Below, in pieces: positions 10,161 through 20,799 of a stretch of 64,000 nucleotides of DNA. Every line of letters starts with the position of its first letter. The stretch's first letter is position 1. The DNA is from Rheum nobile (Eukaryota; Streptophyta; Magnoliopsida; Caryophyllales; Polygonaceae), in the NCBI GenBank assembly GCA_027886185.1, contig WOAB01000606.1, forward strand, positions 2,914,001 through 2,978,000. Reading direction: 5' to 3'. The translations under genes were made by a program, and so were the position numbers. A model generated the notes under the pieces. It saw only the letters and a program-made list of their open reading frames with translations. It was not told the origin of the DNA and made no database searches.

Positions 10161-11375
10161 ATGGTTCACACCCGTGTTACTAATAATCTACCTCTAGTTT
10201 TTGATCCAGAAATCGAGAGAACTTTTCTTCAAGCTCACAGGGCTGCGAATATACTACTTCAGGAAGCTGAAAGAATGGCAGCCCGTGTTACTCTGGAATC
10301 TTTGACAACACCTAACTTGGAGCAACCAACTCGTGCTGTGCAATTCCCTGCCCTGGGTGATGTGGTTAAATTTGAGCTCAAGACAGGAGTAGTCCATTTA
10401 CTCCTGAAATTCAGTGGAACCCCGCTTGAGGATCCTATTCAGCACTTGGATGAGTTCCTTGAGGTCTGCACCAGTATGAGGCCATATGAGATTACTGAAG
10501 ATCAGATGAGGTTGAGAGTCTTTTCCTTTTCTCTGAAGGATTCTGCTAAAGACTGGTATCATTCTTTACCACCAGGGAGCATCACTACTTGGGTGAATTT
10601 GAAGAAGGTGTTTCTTGATAAATACTTTCCGGCAATCAAGTCCAATCAGCTCAAGAAGAAGATCTGCAACATAGAGCAACGATCTAATGAGTCTCTCTAT
10701 GATTATTATGAACGCTTCAAGAAACTGGTGAAGAGTTGCCCCTACCATGGTTATGCTAAACATGATCTGATTCTGTATCTGCATGGAGGACTCCGTGAAG
10801 ATGATCGTCGGATGGTAAACTCTGCATGTGGTGGAAATATTCTGAAGAGGACTTATGAAGAGGCTCTAGAGATATTTGCCACTCTGGCTGATGACGGTAG
10901 ACAATACAGTGGGAGAGGCTCCCAAAGCTTGGTAGTCGCGAGCTCTCAATCAAAAATTGATCAAGCTGACTTTGATGTGCTGAGAGAGGAGGTGAGACGT
11001 CTGAAGCTGAAAGGTACACCTCAGCAGGCTAAGGCCTGTGAGATTTGTCATGATGACTTGCATCCTACTGATTCATGTCCTACTCTACAAGAGGAGGTGA
11101 ACCATGTAGGAGGATATCAGCAGAGGCCCAGGCATGACCCTTATTCTAATACATACAATCCTGGTTGGAGGGATCATCCCAACTCCAGATGGAGAGACCC
11201 AGAGCAAATTCAACCACAGGGTAATCCTCAACAGCCTAGGCAGCCATTTGTGCCACAACCTCAAGGGCAGAGCTCGAACACCTCACACTCTATAGATGAC
11301 ATGATGAAGATGCTGATGCAGGGCAACGCCAATCTCAATGACAATATTGCTAAGTTGACTAAGAACCAATTGTAA
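10161..11375 (+). CDS. Gag polyprotein of the gag-protease element
   Basis: A 404-residue frame starting ATGGTTCACACC. The middle holds the plant retrotransposon gag (capsid-like) domain: PIQHLDEFLEVC, LRVFSFSLKDSAKDWYHSLP, IEQRSNESLYDYYERFKKLV. The last third is Gln/Pro/Asn-rich with CEICHDDLHPTDSCP, a CxxC...H...C knuckle-like site. It stops at TAA 11373-11375 after KNQL. The same frame continues beyond a second stop (TAG 11403-11405) into the protease region, so gag and protease were one frame. Gag packages element RNA into cytoplasmic particles. Confidence 0.85.
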   Translation: MVHTRVTNNLPLVFDPEIERTFLQAHRAANILLQEAERMAARVTLESLTTPNLEQPTRAVQFPALGDVVKFELKTGVVHLLLKFSGTPLEDPIQHLDEFLEVCTSMRPYEITEDQMRLRVFSFSLKDSAKDWYHSLPPGSITTWVNLKKVFLDKYFPAIKSNQLKKKICNIEQRSNESLYDYYERFKKLVKSCPYHGYAKHDLILYLHGGLREDDRRMVNSACGGNILKRTYEEALEIFATLADDGRQYSGRGSQSLVVASSQSKIDQADFDVLREEVRRLKLKGTPQQAKACEICHDDLHPTDSCPTLQEEVNHVGGYQQRPRHDPYSNTYNPGWRDHPNSRWRDPEQIQPQGNPQQPRQPFVPQPQGQSSNTSHSIDDMMKMLMQGNANLNDNIAKLTKNQL

Positions 11376-11408
11376 TTCCAAGAAACTACACAAGCTAGCA
11401 TTTAGAAT

Positions 11409-12983
11409 TTGGAAAGGCAATTTGGTCAAATTTCTCAAGTGGTGAGCAAGCTTGACGCAAAGGTCTCTGGTAAACTTCCACCTCAAACGGAAGTGAACCC
11501 AAACATTAGGAATGTCAGTGCTGTAACTCTGAGGAGTGGAAAAAGGCTTGAAGGAAGCAATACTGAAGAAGCTGAAGAAGACAGTTCGGATCTGGAGGAA
11601 ATAAAAGACGGCGACCGCCGCCTAAATCACGACGACCGCCGCCCAGGTGATCCCACATTCGATGTATCCGAAGAGAATTACGGCGACCGCCGCATAAATG
11701 GAAGCGATCGCCGCGATTACGGCGACCGCCGTCCAGAGAACGGCGACCGCCGTGACGGTGAGCCAAATCCCGAACTTTCTGATGATGTTCACGGCGACCG
11801 CCGTCCTTCTTACGGCGACCGCCGCCCCTCCGAAGCTGATCCTGAGGCTGAGAAGAAGTATGAACCTCCGATTTTTCCTGATTGGAAGCCTGTTGCACCA
11901 TTTCCGTCTGCTTTGAAGCGTACCAAGCCACTTGCACAGGACACGAACATGTTTGAGATGTTCAGAAACGTTGAGGTCAACATCCCTCTCCTAAATTTGA
12001 TCAAGTCTGTCCCTCGTTATGCCAAGTTCTTGAAGCAGATGTGCACCACAAAGAGGAATCAAGATAGGAACAACAAGAAGAAGGTAAAGGTAAACGAACA
12101 TATTTCTGCTGTGTTTCAGAAGCGCTTACCCAAGAAGTGTGGCGACCCAGGTATGTTCACCATCCCTATTACTATTGGAGGTACCAAGTTCAATAAAGCT
12201 ATGTTAGATTTGGGTGCTTCCATTAATGTTCTACTTTCATCTCTTTGTGAATCCTTACGATTAGGACCCATGCATGCCACTAATATTGCCATTCAGTTAG
12301 CTGATAGATCTAGTGTGTGTCCTATAGGGATAGTGGAGGATGTTTTGGTTAGGGTTGGTGATCTTACTTTTCCTACTGACTTCTATGTGCTTAATATGGA
12401 ACATGATATGCATGTAGCCCCTATTCTGTTAGGGAGACCCTTCCTGAAAACTGCCAACACTAAGATCAATGTGAGTACTGGTTCCTTGACTATGGAATTT
12501 GATGGCCAAACTATTAACTACAATATCTATGAAGCCATGAAATATCCTTCTGATGATCATTCTCTGTGTGCAATTGATGTACTTGAGCCTGTGGTGCAAG
12601 ATGTTTTTGATGAGGACCACCTAGATGACACGCAATCTCTCATTGTTGATTCTAGCTTGATTTCTGCTTCATTTACTAACTCGCAGGAAGTCATCACTGA
12701 GTTGGCCGCTGACTATAAGCCTCCTTTGGAGATACCAGGCAAATCGCCTTTACTGCTAACTCCGAGCGAGAAGCTCGTTCCATCTGTGATGCAGGTCCCT
12801 GAAGTTGAGGTTAAACACCCCCCTGATCGATCTAAGTATGGGGGAGACGCGACTAAGAAGGTCAAGATGGAGGGGCCGCTGAAGAAGAAGAAGAATGGTC
12901 TAAGGTTCAAACCTCTCCATAATTGGTTCAGGAAGGAGGTATGGATTAAGAAGATTCCTAAAGAGCCTGACGATATGGATTGA
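11409..12983 (+). CDS. Gag C-terminus plus retroviral-type aspartic protease, with Asp-Arg-Arg repeats
   Basis: 524 residues in the same frame as the upstream gag. It begins LERQFGQISQVVSKLDAKV. Residues about 65-140 contain eight Asp-Arg-Arg units (GDRRLNHDDRRP, YGDRRINGSDRRDYGDRRP) encoded by near-palindromic GGCGACCGCCG boxes. The protease domain follows: MFTIPITIGGTKFNKAMLDLG with ASINVLLSS, then ILLGRPFLKTA. The active site reads D-L-G, as in Athila/Tat relatives. A basic tail (KKVKMEGPLKKKKNGLRFKP) ends at TGA 12981-12983. There is no polymerase downstream. The hairpin-coded repeat is the odd feature; it is absent from ordinary gag proteins I know. Confidence 0.8.
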   Translation: MERQFGQISQVVSKLDAKVSGKLPPQTEVNPNIRNVSAVTLRSGKRLEGSNTEEAEEDSSDLEEIKDGDRRLNHDDRRPGDPTFDVSEENYGDRRINGSDRRDYGDRRPENGDRRDGEPNPELSDDVHGDRRPSYGDRRPSEADPEAEKKYEPPIFPDWKPVAPFPSALKRTKPLAQDTNMFEMFRNVEVNIPLLNLIKSVPRYAKFLKQMCTTKRNQDRNNKKKVKVNEHISAVFQKRLPKKCGDPGMFTIPITIGGTKFNKAMLDLGASINVLLSSLCESLRLGPMHATNIAIQLADRSSVCPIGIVEDVLVRVGDLTFPTDFYVLNMEHDMHVAPILLGRPFLKTANTKINVSTGSLTMEFDGQTINYNIYEAMKYPSDDHSLCAIDVLEPVVQDVFDEDHLDDTQSLIVDSSLISASFTNSQEVITELAADYKPPLEIPGKSPLLLTPSEKLVPSVMQVPEVEVKHPPDRSKYGGDATKKVKMEGPLKKKKNGLRFKPLHNWFRKEVWIKKIPKEPDDMD

Positions 12984-14472
12984 GGATGTTCGAGTAGTAT
13001 GTCGAGCCAACGACATTAACTAAGGCACTGATCGGGAGACAACCCGATGTTAGGTAGTTTATTTTCCTTCCCTTAGTCATTTTCTTTTGTTTTTCCTTTT
13101 AGTTTTTCCTTTCTGTGTCGAACTAACCTGCAGGAAGCGTTTCAAAGTGAAGGAGTTCACAGCACCCGCCTACGGCGTCCGCCGTAATCACCTCCCTCGT
13201 TTACTTTGCTTGCGGCAAATGACGGCGACCGCCGTTTAATTACGGCGATCGCCGCCATTCTCAGGTTCGTTTTCCTAAAAAAAAAAAAATTACCCCGAAA
13301 AAAACTTAAACGGGGAGAAAAAGTAAAAAAAAAGAAGAGTTTTACCGGGCTGTCCAGATTTCCCACGAGAGGTGCACATCATGTTGCTAACGGAGGAATA
13401 CATTCACCCTACATTCATTTGGCAACGATGGTGGCCCTGCAGTCGACAGTTGGAAAGGAGATACACTAGGGCCCAACCACGATGACATCTGGGCCCATTT
13501 TTGAAGGCCATGCAACCCCGTTCCCTTGATCGACCACTCATTCACCACAGTGGTTCATTATGGTTGCATGGTAGGAGCTGATGGAGTTGAATGCCGTACA
13601 TCCCTGCTTTCCTAGATAACCACCACACCCCACGGTGGATCCCTATGGTTGCACGGTAGATGAAGATTATGGCGTTGATGCCGACACCCGTGACATGGAC
13701 GTTTATTGAGAAGACCGCCAGCGACACCTTCCGTGTCCAAGCCAGCTCGGCAACGTTGTGAGTTAATTTTTTGCTTTTCCCTGTGCTTTTATTCTTTTTG
13801 TCTTTCATTACATTGAGGACAATGCAATGTTTAAGCATGGGGGAGAGTTCTATACTTGCCACGTCGTTGAGGAAAAGAAAAAAAAATGAAAAAGAGCCAA
13901 AAATTTGATAAAAGGCTGAAATTGAAATCCTGGGATAGGCCGAAAATCCGAAAGGGCGGCCTAGGTAATAAGCAGGTGGCTTGGACCAGCATTAGGCTGG
14001 GGTAATATGTGGTCAAGAGTGACATGAGTTTATGTGAGCACATCTATTGAAAAATGAAGTGAGTGGCTTGGTGAAAACCCGAAAGGGTGCCTTGGCAAAA
14101 TGAGTGAAAAGAAGAAGAGTGATTTTAGGATTTCTCATTATTCTTGGTGAGGCGTCATAAGAAGAGGAGACAAAGAAGGATTGTCGGGTAGGTCACTCTG
14201 GGAGACATAAGGAGCAATAGATGGAGGCTAGGATTAGAGGTTACTCACGTTATTGGATGTCCGGGTTTAGCTTGAGGGAAGTACTCTGCTTGCCCCTTAA
14301 GCTTATTAAGTTGTTGATGTGTTGTAAATGAGAGTGGTGCCAGGAGCTTGGCATGGGTTATGTGACTCTTAGTTGGAGGATATGCTTTCTGAGACCTTGG
14401 ATGCTACATTGGAGGAGTAGGCTCTTTATTAGTTTACTCGTGGACGAGCAAAGGTCTAAGCATGGGGGAGTT
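12984..14472 (+). other. Non-coding 3' region of the gag-protease element, ending in the polypurine tract
   Basis: About 1.5 kb without a credible gene. It has more GC hairpin boxes (TACGGCGTCCGCCGTA at about 13171, ACGGCGACCGCCGT at about 13221, ACGGCGATCGCCG at about 13240) and two 'GCATGGGGGAG' purine tracts, one near 13836 and one at 14460-14470 directly before the LTR. A full element would carry polymerase here, so this filler replaces pol. Confidence 0.6.
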
Positions 14473-15761
14473 TGATAAGCACTACTTTGTAGGGCTTAAC
14501 CAAGAGTCATTAGAGGTTTTATTGGTGTCATTCGGGTAGATTTAGACACATTCATGTGTATGGCATTTGGGGGCGAAGTTGGTGTATTTGGAGGTGTTTG
14601 AGCCGTTTTGGAGATCATAGTAGACACTGAGGAGGAAGCCACCAGAAGTAGACGCCAAGGAGCTGAAGAGATGAAGACTTCGGAGGAAGTACCTTACGGC
14701 GCCCGCCGCAGAAGCCACGGCGACCGCCGCCTAAACCCTCCCAACAACGATGGCTACGACTTGGCCACGGCGCCCGTCGTGGAAATGCGGCGCCCGCCGT
14801 GGAGGTTGCAGCGACCGCCGCCGCTGTTCAGAAGTCCGCCGAGCCATTTCCTTATTTGCTTTATTTTGCATTATTTTATTACGATTTATTATTTCGTTTT
14901 AGGTTAATTCAGACTTTGTTTCCTTTAGTATTTAAGGGTAGAGAAATGCTTGTTTGCCTATCAGCTAATCTCTCTCTAAACCCTAATTTCATTCTACGTA
15001 TTTGTTATGAAGAACTAAGTCCCCTTGGCTTAGTCAGACGCTGAAGCTTTCGTTTTGATTCAGTTGTGAGATTCTCGTTTCTTAATCTATTGCATGGTTT
15101 TTATCTATTCTCTTGTTTGATTGCTTATGATTGATATTGATAATCTCTATCTTGGACGCAACTAGGGTTTGTCGTTATTGATCTATTGCTAGATTTAGAT
15201 TGTTACTGGTTGAGCATATCTATTTCAGAGTAGCAACTGCATCGTACTAGTATCTGATTGTGCTAGTCTTATGCAGAAGAGAACTGATTTACATTCTAGG
15301 ATAAAAGCTGGTTGTTTTATGCTAGAATCGTATCCAACTATATTCCTATCCGTAAACTGAATCTTGATAGTTTCAGGGTTGTTTAATTAGTTAGTGCTAA
15401 TAGTATCTGGTTGTGCTATTAGTTATATCTGAAAAGGAATTGGAATTTTCATTGCATGAGATTTTGAATGAGTATCTAGGATCAACTTGTCATACGAATA
15501 GTGGATGTTGTTTGACTAAGTGCTTTTCCCATCACTGATTTCACAACTCTTTAGCTTGTTTACCTTTTGCATGTTTAGAACTTACAAAACTCACAACCCC
15601 CCCCCCCCCCCCCCCTTGGTTACGTTTGATTGTCATACGAATTGCATATTTAGATAGGATTCGCCTCCCTGTGGATTCAACCTTTACTTACCTAGGACTA
15701 CGGTTTAAGGTTTGTTTGGATATTTTTCATAGCAGTTTTACACGACGAAAACCTGTTATCA
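14473..15761 (+). repeat. 3' LTR of the gag-protease element
   Basis: 1289 bp, TGATAAGC...GTTATCA, matching the 5' LTR. Differences include loss of one GC-hairpin segment near 14795, a short deletion near 15355, and expansion of a cytosine run to 19 C (15597-15615) against 8 C in the 5' LTR (9926-9933). Confidence 0.88.
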
Positions 15762-15766
15762 AGGTG

Positions 15767-16290
15767 TCATCCATTTGCTCCCTTGATTTCCGTATGGATG
15801 AATGGAGTGTGGATGTTGCTTTGACTAGCTCCTAGAAGGCCCTTTCCCTCCCCACGGGAATCGGAATTGTCTGTGCAGGTCCAAAAGCTTTTGAGGCATC
15901 CAAGACAACCAAATCGGTGCGAGTTATCAGACTGCTTGAAGTTCTATCAGTTGGGGACAATGTGGCCATACACTTCTTCCATCCAACTCTTGTATGGTCT
16001 TAGAACATCACTTGATCTCATTTTCGAGGAAGGTCTTGACATTATAATTACAAGGCATGCGCGTCTAGGAAAGGCAACTAGGTATAAACATACCTAAATA
16101 TCTGAATTCACATCATATTACTCTGATAGCTGGATGCCTTACCAATTTGAGTTATGGAGGCTTAGGGCTTGAAGAACTGTTGTCGGAAAGAAGAATGGTT
16201 CAATGACACTGTCACTGTTGTGGTTATTCTGCCACACATTGACAGTAGCGAGATAGTAAGACAACTAGAGTTTTAGGTCTGATTTGATGC
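15767..16290 (+). pseudogene. AGT1: Captured AGT1 fragment, 3' part
   Basis: Continues the aminotransferase frame after the LTR insertion: VSSICSLDFRMDEWSVDVAL, then after a stop KALSLPTGIGIVCAGPKAFE, DCLKFYQLGTMWPY, IQLLYGLRTSLDLIFEEGLD and ARLGKATR, ending about 16083. A short intron-like gap precedes GLKNCCRKEEWFNDTVTVVV and LPHIDSSEIVRQ (to about 16275). Frame changes and stops show decay. The substrate-binding C-terminus is missing, so no enzyme can be made. The KALSLP lysine that binds pyridoxal phosphate is still encoded, preceded by a stop. Confidence 0.82.
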
Positions 16291-17143
16291 AAGGTTGAAG
16301 AAGATATAATTCCGTTTGTAATCGCTCCTAATTTTTCTCCCATTAATTTCCCTTTGACTGAATTTTTGTAACTGCCATAGAGCATTAGTTGCTGTCTTTT
16401 ATTGCTGCATTTATTTGGTTTGAATTACTCGTGTTTAAAACCGAACCAGTAATAGCTATCAAGGATACGGGAACATCACATGTTCTTGCGTTCAAGTTTA
16501 TACTGTAGTTAGTTTATTTTCGTTGTTATTTAAAAAAACAGAAAAGAAAAGGAAATAACACAAAAACAGAACCAACACTAGGCATTCCTGAAGTGTTAGA
16601 GAGACTGAATTGTAATTGTTTGGAAAATTTGAATTTGGAAAGTAAAAGAGGTGGAGCTAGAAAAAACTCGGATCCGGGGAGAAGGAAAAGAGCCCGGACT
16701 TAGAAAAACTCGACACCACAAGAAAGAAAGGCCAAGCTAGGTTAAGACTTTTGTAAAAAACTTGAACAACAGATCTTGCACTTAGTAGCTTCCTTGTTGG
16801 CCTGACCTTGTTTGAGTTTAACCACTAGTGATTCACACGTTTGGCTAAGTACGTGTGGCTTTTGTTTTGTTGAATTTGTTTTGAAAAGCACCCAAGCCTT
16901 GTGTTTTTTAACGCTTGCTTATGAACTAAGAGAAAACTTTGGTCAACGTTTGTGGCACTTGTTGGTTCTAAAGGTCCATTGATTGCTTGCTTTCTTTGCT
17001 ATCGTTGTCTTGGTACGTCTTTGGCTGCTAACCTTTGCAAGTAAGTTGTCGTGGATGCCATTTAAAAAAAAAAAAAAAGTTATCGTGGATGAACACGACA
17101 AACAAAAAGGCCTCTCCTTTACCGAACCTAAGAACACCTCACC
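16291..17143. other. No gene; junction between AGT1 fragment and the gypsy remnant
   Basis: AT-rich sequence. I could find neither a TGGTATCAG-type primer-binding site nor an LTR copy of the gypsy 3' region, so the 5' LTR of the gypsy element seems lost or unrecognisable. GC-richer purine stretches (about 16660-16730) have no assigned meaning. Confidence 0.4.
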
Positions 17144-20100
17144 GTGACCATGGAAACTCTCCTGCAAGCTTTCCAAACTAACCAAGAAGAACAAAGAGAG
17201 TATGTGCGCCAACAAATTCAAGAACTTAGGGCTGAGAATGTTGCTTTCATGCAAAGTGTTGAAAGCAAGATTGAGCAATCTTTTAGTGGAGTGCGTCCAA
17301 GTGTTGCCCGTGAAGACAACGTTTTGTCCCCACGACACAATGAAGGTTATTCCGGGTCCATGTAATGCAGTTTTTCATGGATGACCCTTCATGAAGAAGC
17401 AACCACTTCACATGCACCGCGTGTGACAACCACCCGCCAAGAACAAGGTATGGATGAAGGCTTCTTCTCTAACTCTTACGGTTTTGTTGCTACTAGTATT
17501 CCTCCCTTGCGCACTAACCCCGTAGGTTTTGAGCCAAGAGAACACGGTGTTGGAGTGAATGATAGGCTTCCACCGAGAGAGGTCCCTCCTTATCTTTGTC
17601 CAAGGCACAATGTGCCTAGAAGGGAACTAGTTAGGGACAGGCTTCTCCAAGGCAATAGAGGGATCCATCGAGCTTAACATGGCTACTTTGATGATGAAAA
17701 CCAAAGAAGATGGCAATTTCCCAACATCAAGCTTGAGGTGGAAAAGTTTGGAAGCTCCACTGACCCCGAAGCATACATTGATTGGGAGAACAAAACTGAC
17801 CAAGTGTTTGAGTTCTATCAATACACGGAGGCCTAGAAGATAGTTGTTGCGTCCATCAAGTTCATTGACTTCGCAAAACAATGGTGGCTTGAAGAGAAGG
17901 ATGAGAGAGCTTATAGAGGCATTCCTCAAATAGAGACTTGGAACGAGATCAAGGATGCCCTTCACGCACGGTTTTTTCCTACTGACTTCACGGAACATGT
18001 ACATGCTAGGCTGGAGCAAGTGCGTCAAGGCAATAGGACCCCGAACGAGTATTACAAGGAGTTGAGAACACTTCTTTTCAGATCGGGTCTAAGGTTTCTC
18101 GAGGGGTATGTCATTTCCAAATTCATCAATAATTTAAATTCTGACCTTAAAGAAATTGTGGGAATGCAGGACTTTGTTAGGGGTACATCTATAGAATAAG
18201 TTCTCCACTACATAAACAATGTGTATAAGAACTTGCCTAAGAAGAGACCTCAAGCATCAAGCTCTCGATCATGGCCAACTTCCGGATCTGGTGCCTACCA
18301 GACCAATTCAAGACGCCAAGAGCCACGATCTAATGTCCCCTAAGCACAACCACGAAGGGACCCTCCAACAACTCAAGCTAACCCAAGGCGAGAAGGAGGG
18401 AACCGAACCAATGCCATCAAGTGTTTCAAGTGCTTAGGTCGAGGACATATGGCTAAGGATTGTCCATCTAGGCGACAAGTCCTCCTCAACACCATAGGAG
18501 AGTATGAGTCTGAAGACGAACCCTTAGAAGAGAGCCACGAGGAAGAAGAAGAGCTTCAAGTGATGGCAGAAGCTCAAGGAGAATGTTTTGTGGTCAAGCG
18601 ATATCTTATAGCAAATGAGTCCCCATCTACTCCAAATCAGCGTGAGACTATCTTCCACTCAAGGTGTCTCATTCAAGGTAAAATCCGCAACCTTATTATT
18701 GATGGAGGATCTTATTGCAACATAATTGACCAAGAGGTAGTGAAAAGGTTTGCTCTCTCTACTACACCTCATGTTCAACCCTATACTTTATGTTGGTTAA
18801 ATTCTAACACTCCTCTTAAGGTAACTGAGCAAGCAAAACTTAAGTTTTCCATATGAGAGTACCAAGACGATGTGATTTGTGATGTGCTGCCCATGACCGC
18901 GTGTCATTTGCTCTTAGGAAGACCATGACAGTATGATAGAGGTGTAATTCACCAAAGGGGTGGCCAATGAATACTCTTTTCACTTGAAGGGCAAAAGAAT
19001 CACTTTGCTTCCTCTAGCTCCACATGAGATCATGGCTGATCACATTGCCAGCGAGCATAGAAGAGCTCTTAAAGTAAAAGACGAGAAGACCAAAGGCAAG
19101 AAGATGGCTATAGGTGGCAATTGGGTTGCTTCAAATCATTTGCTTCTAGCAAAGCCTAAGGAGGTTATCAATGCACTTCAGGGAAGTGAAGTTTGTTTCC
19201 TTGTTGTTCATAAAGATGTTTTAATCTCCTCCCAAGAGCTAGCTGATCTGCCTTCAATTATTTCTTCTCTTTTGCAGGAGTATCAAAACTTGTTTCAAGA
19301 TGAGGTGTCGGTTAGTTTGCCTCCAATCCGAGGAATAGAGCATCAAATAGACTTTGTGCCCGATGCTTCAATCCCAAACAAGGCGGCATATAGAGCAAAT
19401 CCAATTGAGACTCAAGAGCTCCAAAAGCAGGTTCAAGACTTGTTGGATAAAGGCTATGTGCACGAGAGCTTGAGTCCATGCTCGGTGCCCGTCATCTTGG
19501 TGCCAAAGAAGGATGACACATGGAGAATGTGTGTGGACTGTCGAGCCATCAATAACATTACCATCAAGTATCGACATCTAATTCCAAGGCTTGATGACAT
19601 GATAGATGAGCTTCACGGATCTAGTGTCTTCTCTAAGATCGATTTGAAGAATGAATACAATCAGATTCGCATGAAGGAAGGTGATGAATGGAAAACTGCT
19701 TTTAAAACCAAGTATGGCTTATATGAATGGTTAGTCATGCCTTTTGGTTTAACTAGCACCTAGTACCTTCATGAGGCTTATGAATCATGTCTTGAGAGCA
19801 TTTCTAGGTAGGTTTGTGGTTGTTTATTTTGATGACATCCTAGTTTATAGACACAATTTGCATGATCATGCTAAGCATCTTAGATTAGTCCTTGAAGTTC
19901 TAAGACAAGAAATATTGTATGCTAATTTCAATAAATGCCATTTTTGTTCGGATCACATGGTTTTTCTTGGATTTGTGGTGTACAAGGATAGACTAAAGGT
20001 AGATGAGGAGAAGGTGAAGGCAATAAGGGAGTGGCTGACACCTACCACCATGACTCAAGTCCGGAGTTTTTTAGGCCTAGCTGGTTTCTATCGGCGCTTT

Positions 20101-20799
20101 GTCAAGGACTTCAACACTATAGCTTCACCTATCACGGAGCTTACCAAGAAGAATGTGCCATTTCTGTGGGGCACACGTCAAGAAGAGGCTTTCACCACCC
20201 TCAAGGATAAGTTAACTCATGCACCGCTTCTAGTCTTGCAGGACTTCTCAAAAACCTTTGAAATTGAGTGTGATGCTTCCGGCATTGGACTTGGTGGAGT
20301 GCTCATGCAAGAGGGGCGGCCAATTGCCTATTTTAGTGAGAAATTAAGTGGGGATGAACTGAATTACCCCACATATGACAAAGAACTCATAGCCCTTGTG
20401 AGAGTACTCAAGACTTGGCAGTACTACCTTCTTCCACGGGAGTTTGTGATACATTCAGATCATGAAGCTCTCAAGCGGCATGCCAAGTGGGTGGAGTCCT
20501 TTGAGGAATTTCCTTATGTGATTAAGCACAAGAAAGGTAAAGAAAATGTGGTGGCCTATGCTTTATCAAGGAGGTATGCCCTAATCTCTACTCTTGATGC
20601 CTGCATGCTTGGTTTAGCTTTTATGAAAGATTTGTATGCTTATGATTCTGATTTTAAAGAAACTTTTGAAGCATGTAAATCTTTGGGAAGTAAGTATCAA
20701 TTCTACTTGCATGAGGGTTATCTTTTTAAGGGGCATAGGCTGTGTATTCCTAGTGGGTCTAGTCGGAGACTTCTAGTGCAAGAGGCGCACAGAGGCGGT
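17144..20799 (+). pseudogene. Ty3/gypsy gag-pol remnant: gag, protease, reverse transcriptase, RNase H (5' part)
   Basis: Gag reads METLLQAFQTNQEEQREYVR, then (17690 on) WQFPNIKLEVEKFGSSTDPE and WNEIKDALHARFFPTDFTEH, with zinc knuckle CFKCLGRGHMAKDC (about 18420-18461). The protease-like region has LIIDGGSYCNIID (D-G-G instead of D-S/T-G). Reverse transcriptase starts near 19330, with ILVPKKDDTWRMCVDCRAIN, FSKIDLKNEYNQI and active site VVYFDDILVY. RNase H follows (IECDASGIGLGGVLMQE, VIHSDHEAL). Stops occur at about 17363, 17833, 18198, 18342, 18855 and 19762, several at former Trp or Gln codons, with a one-base frameshift at about 19763. The frame breaks at 20799 inside the integrase zinc finger (VQEAHRGG) where a second LTR element is inserted, and resumes at 30260. 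Confidence 0.88.

Larger units (their letters stand above)
8771..15761 (+). mobile_element. Non-autonomous gag-protease LTR retrotransposon (TR-GAG type), complete with target duplication
   Basis: It starts TGATAAGC, ends GTTATCA, and is flanked by the 5-bp repeat AGGTG (8766-8770 and 15762-15766). It has LTRs of about 1.3 kb, a primer-binding site matching the 3' end of plant tRNA-Asp, a gag-protease frame (10161-12983) and a polypurine tract (CATGGGGGAG) just before the 3' LTR. There is no reverse transcriptase, RNase H or integrase. The primer and the gag type point to the Athila/Tat side of Ty3/gypsy. It must be mobilised by a partner element. The insertion split the AGT1 fragment. Confidence 0.88.

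Noticed and set aside
11515..11937. Minus-strand Gly-Gly-Arg-Arg repeat frame
   Set aside because: It is the complement of the palindromic boxes in the gag-protease frame. Palindromes make both strands open; only the plus frame has protease motifs.
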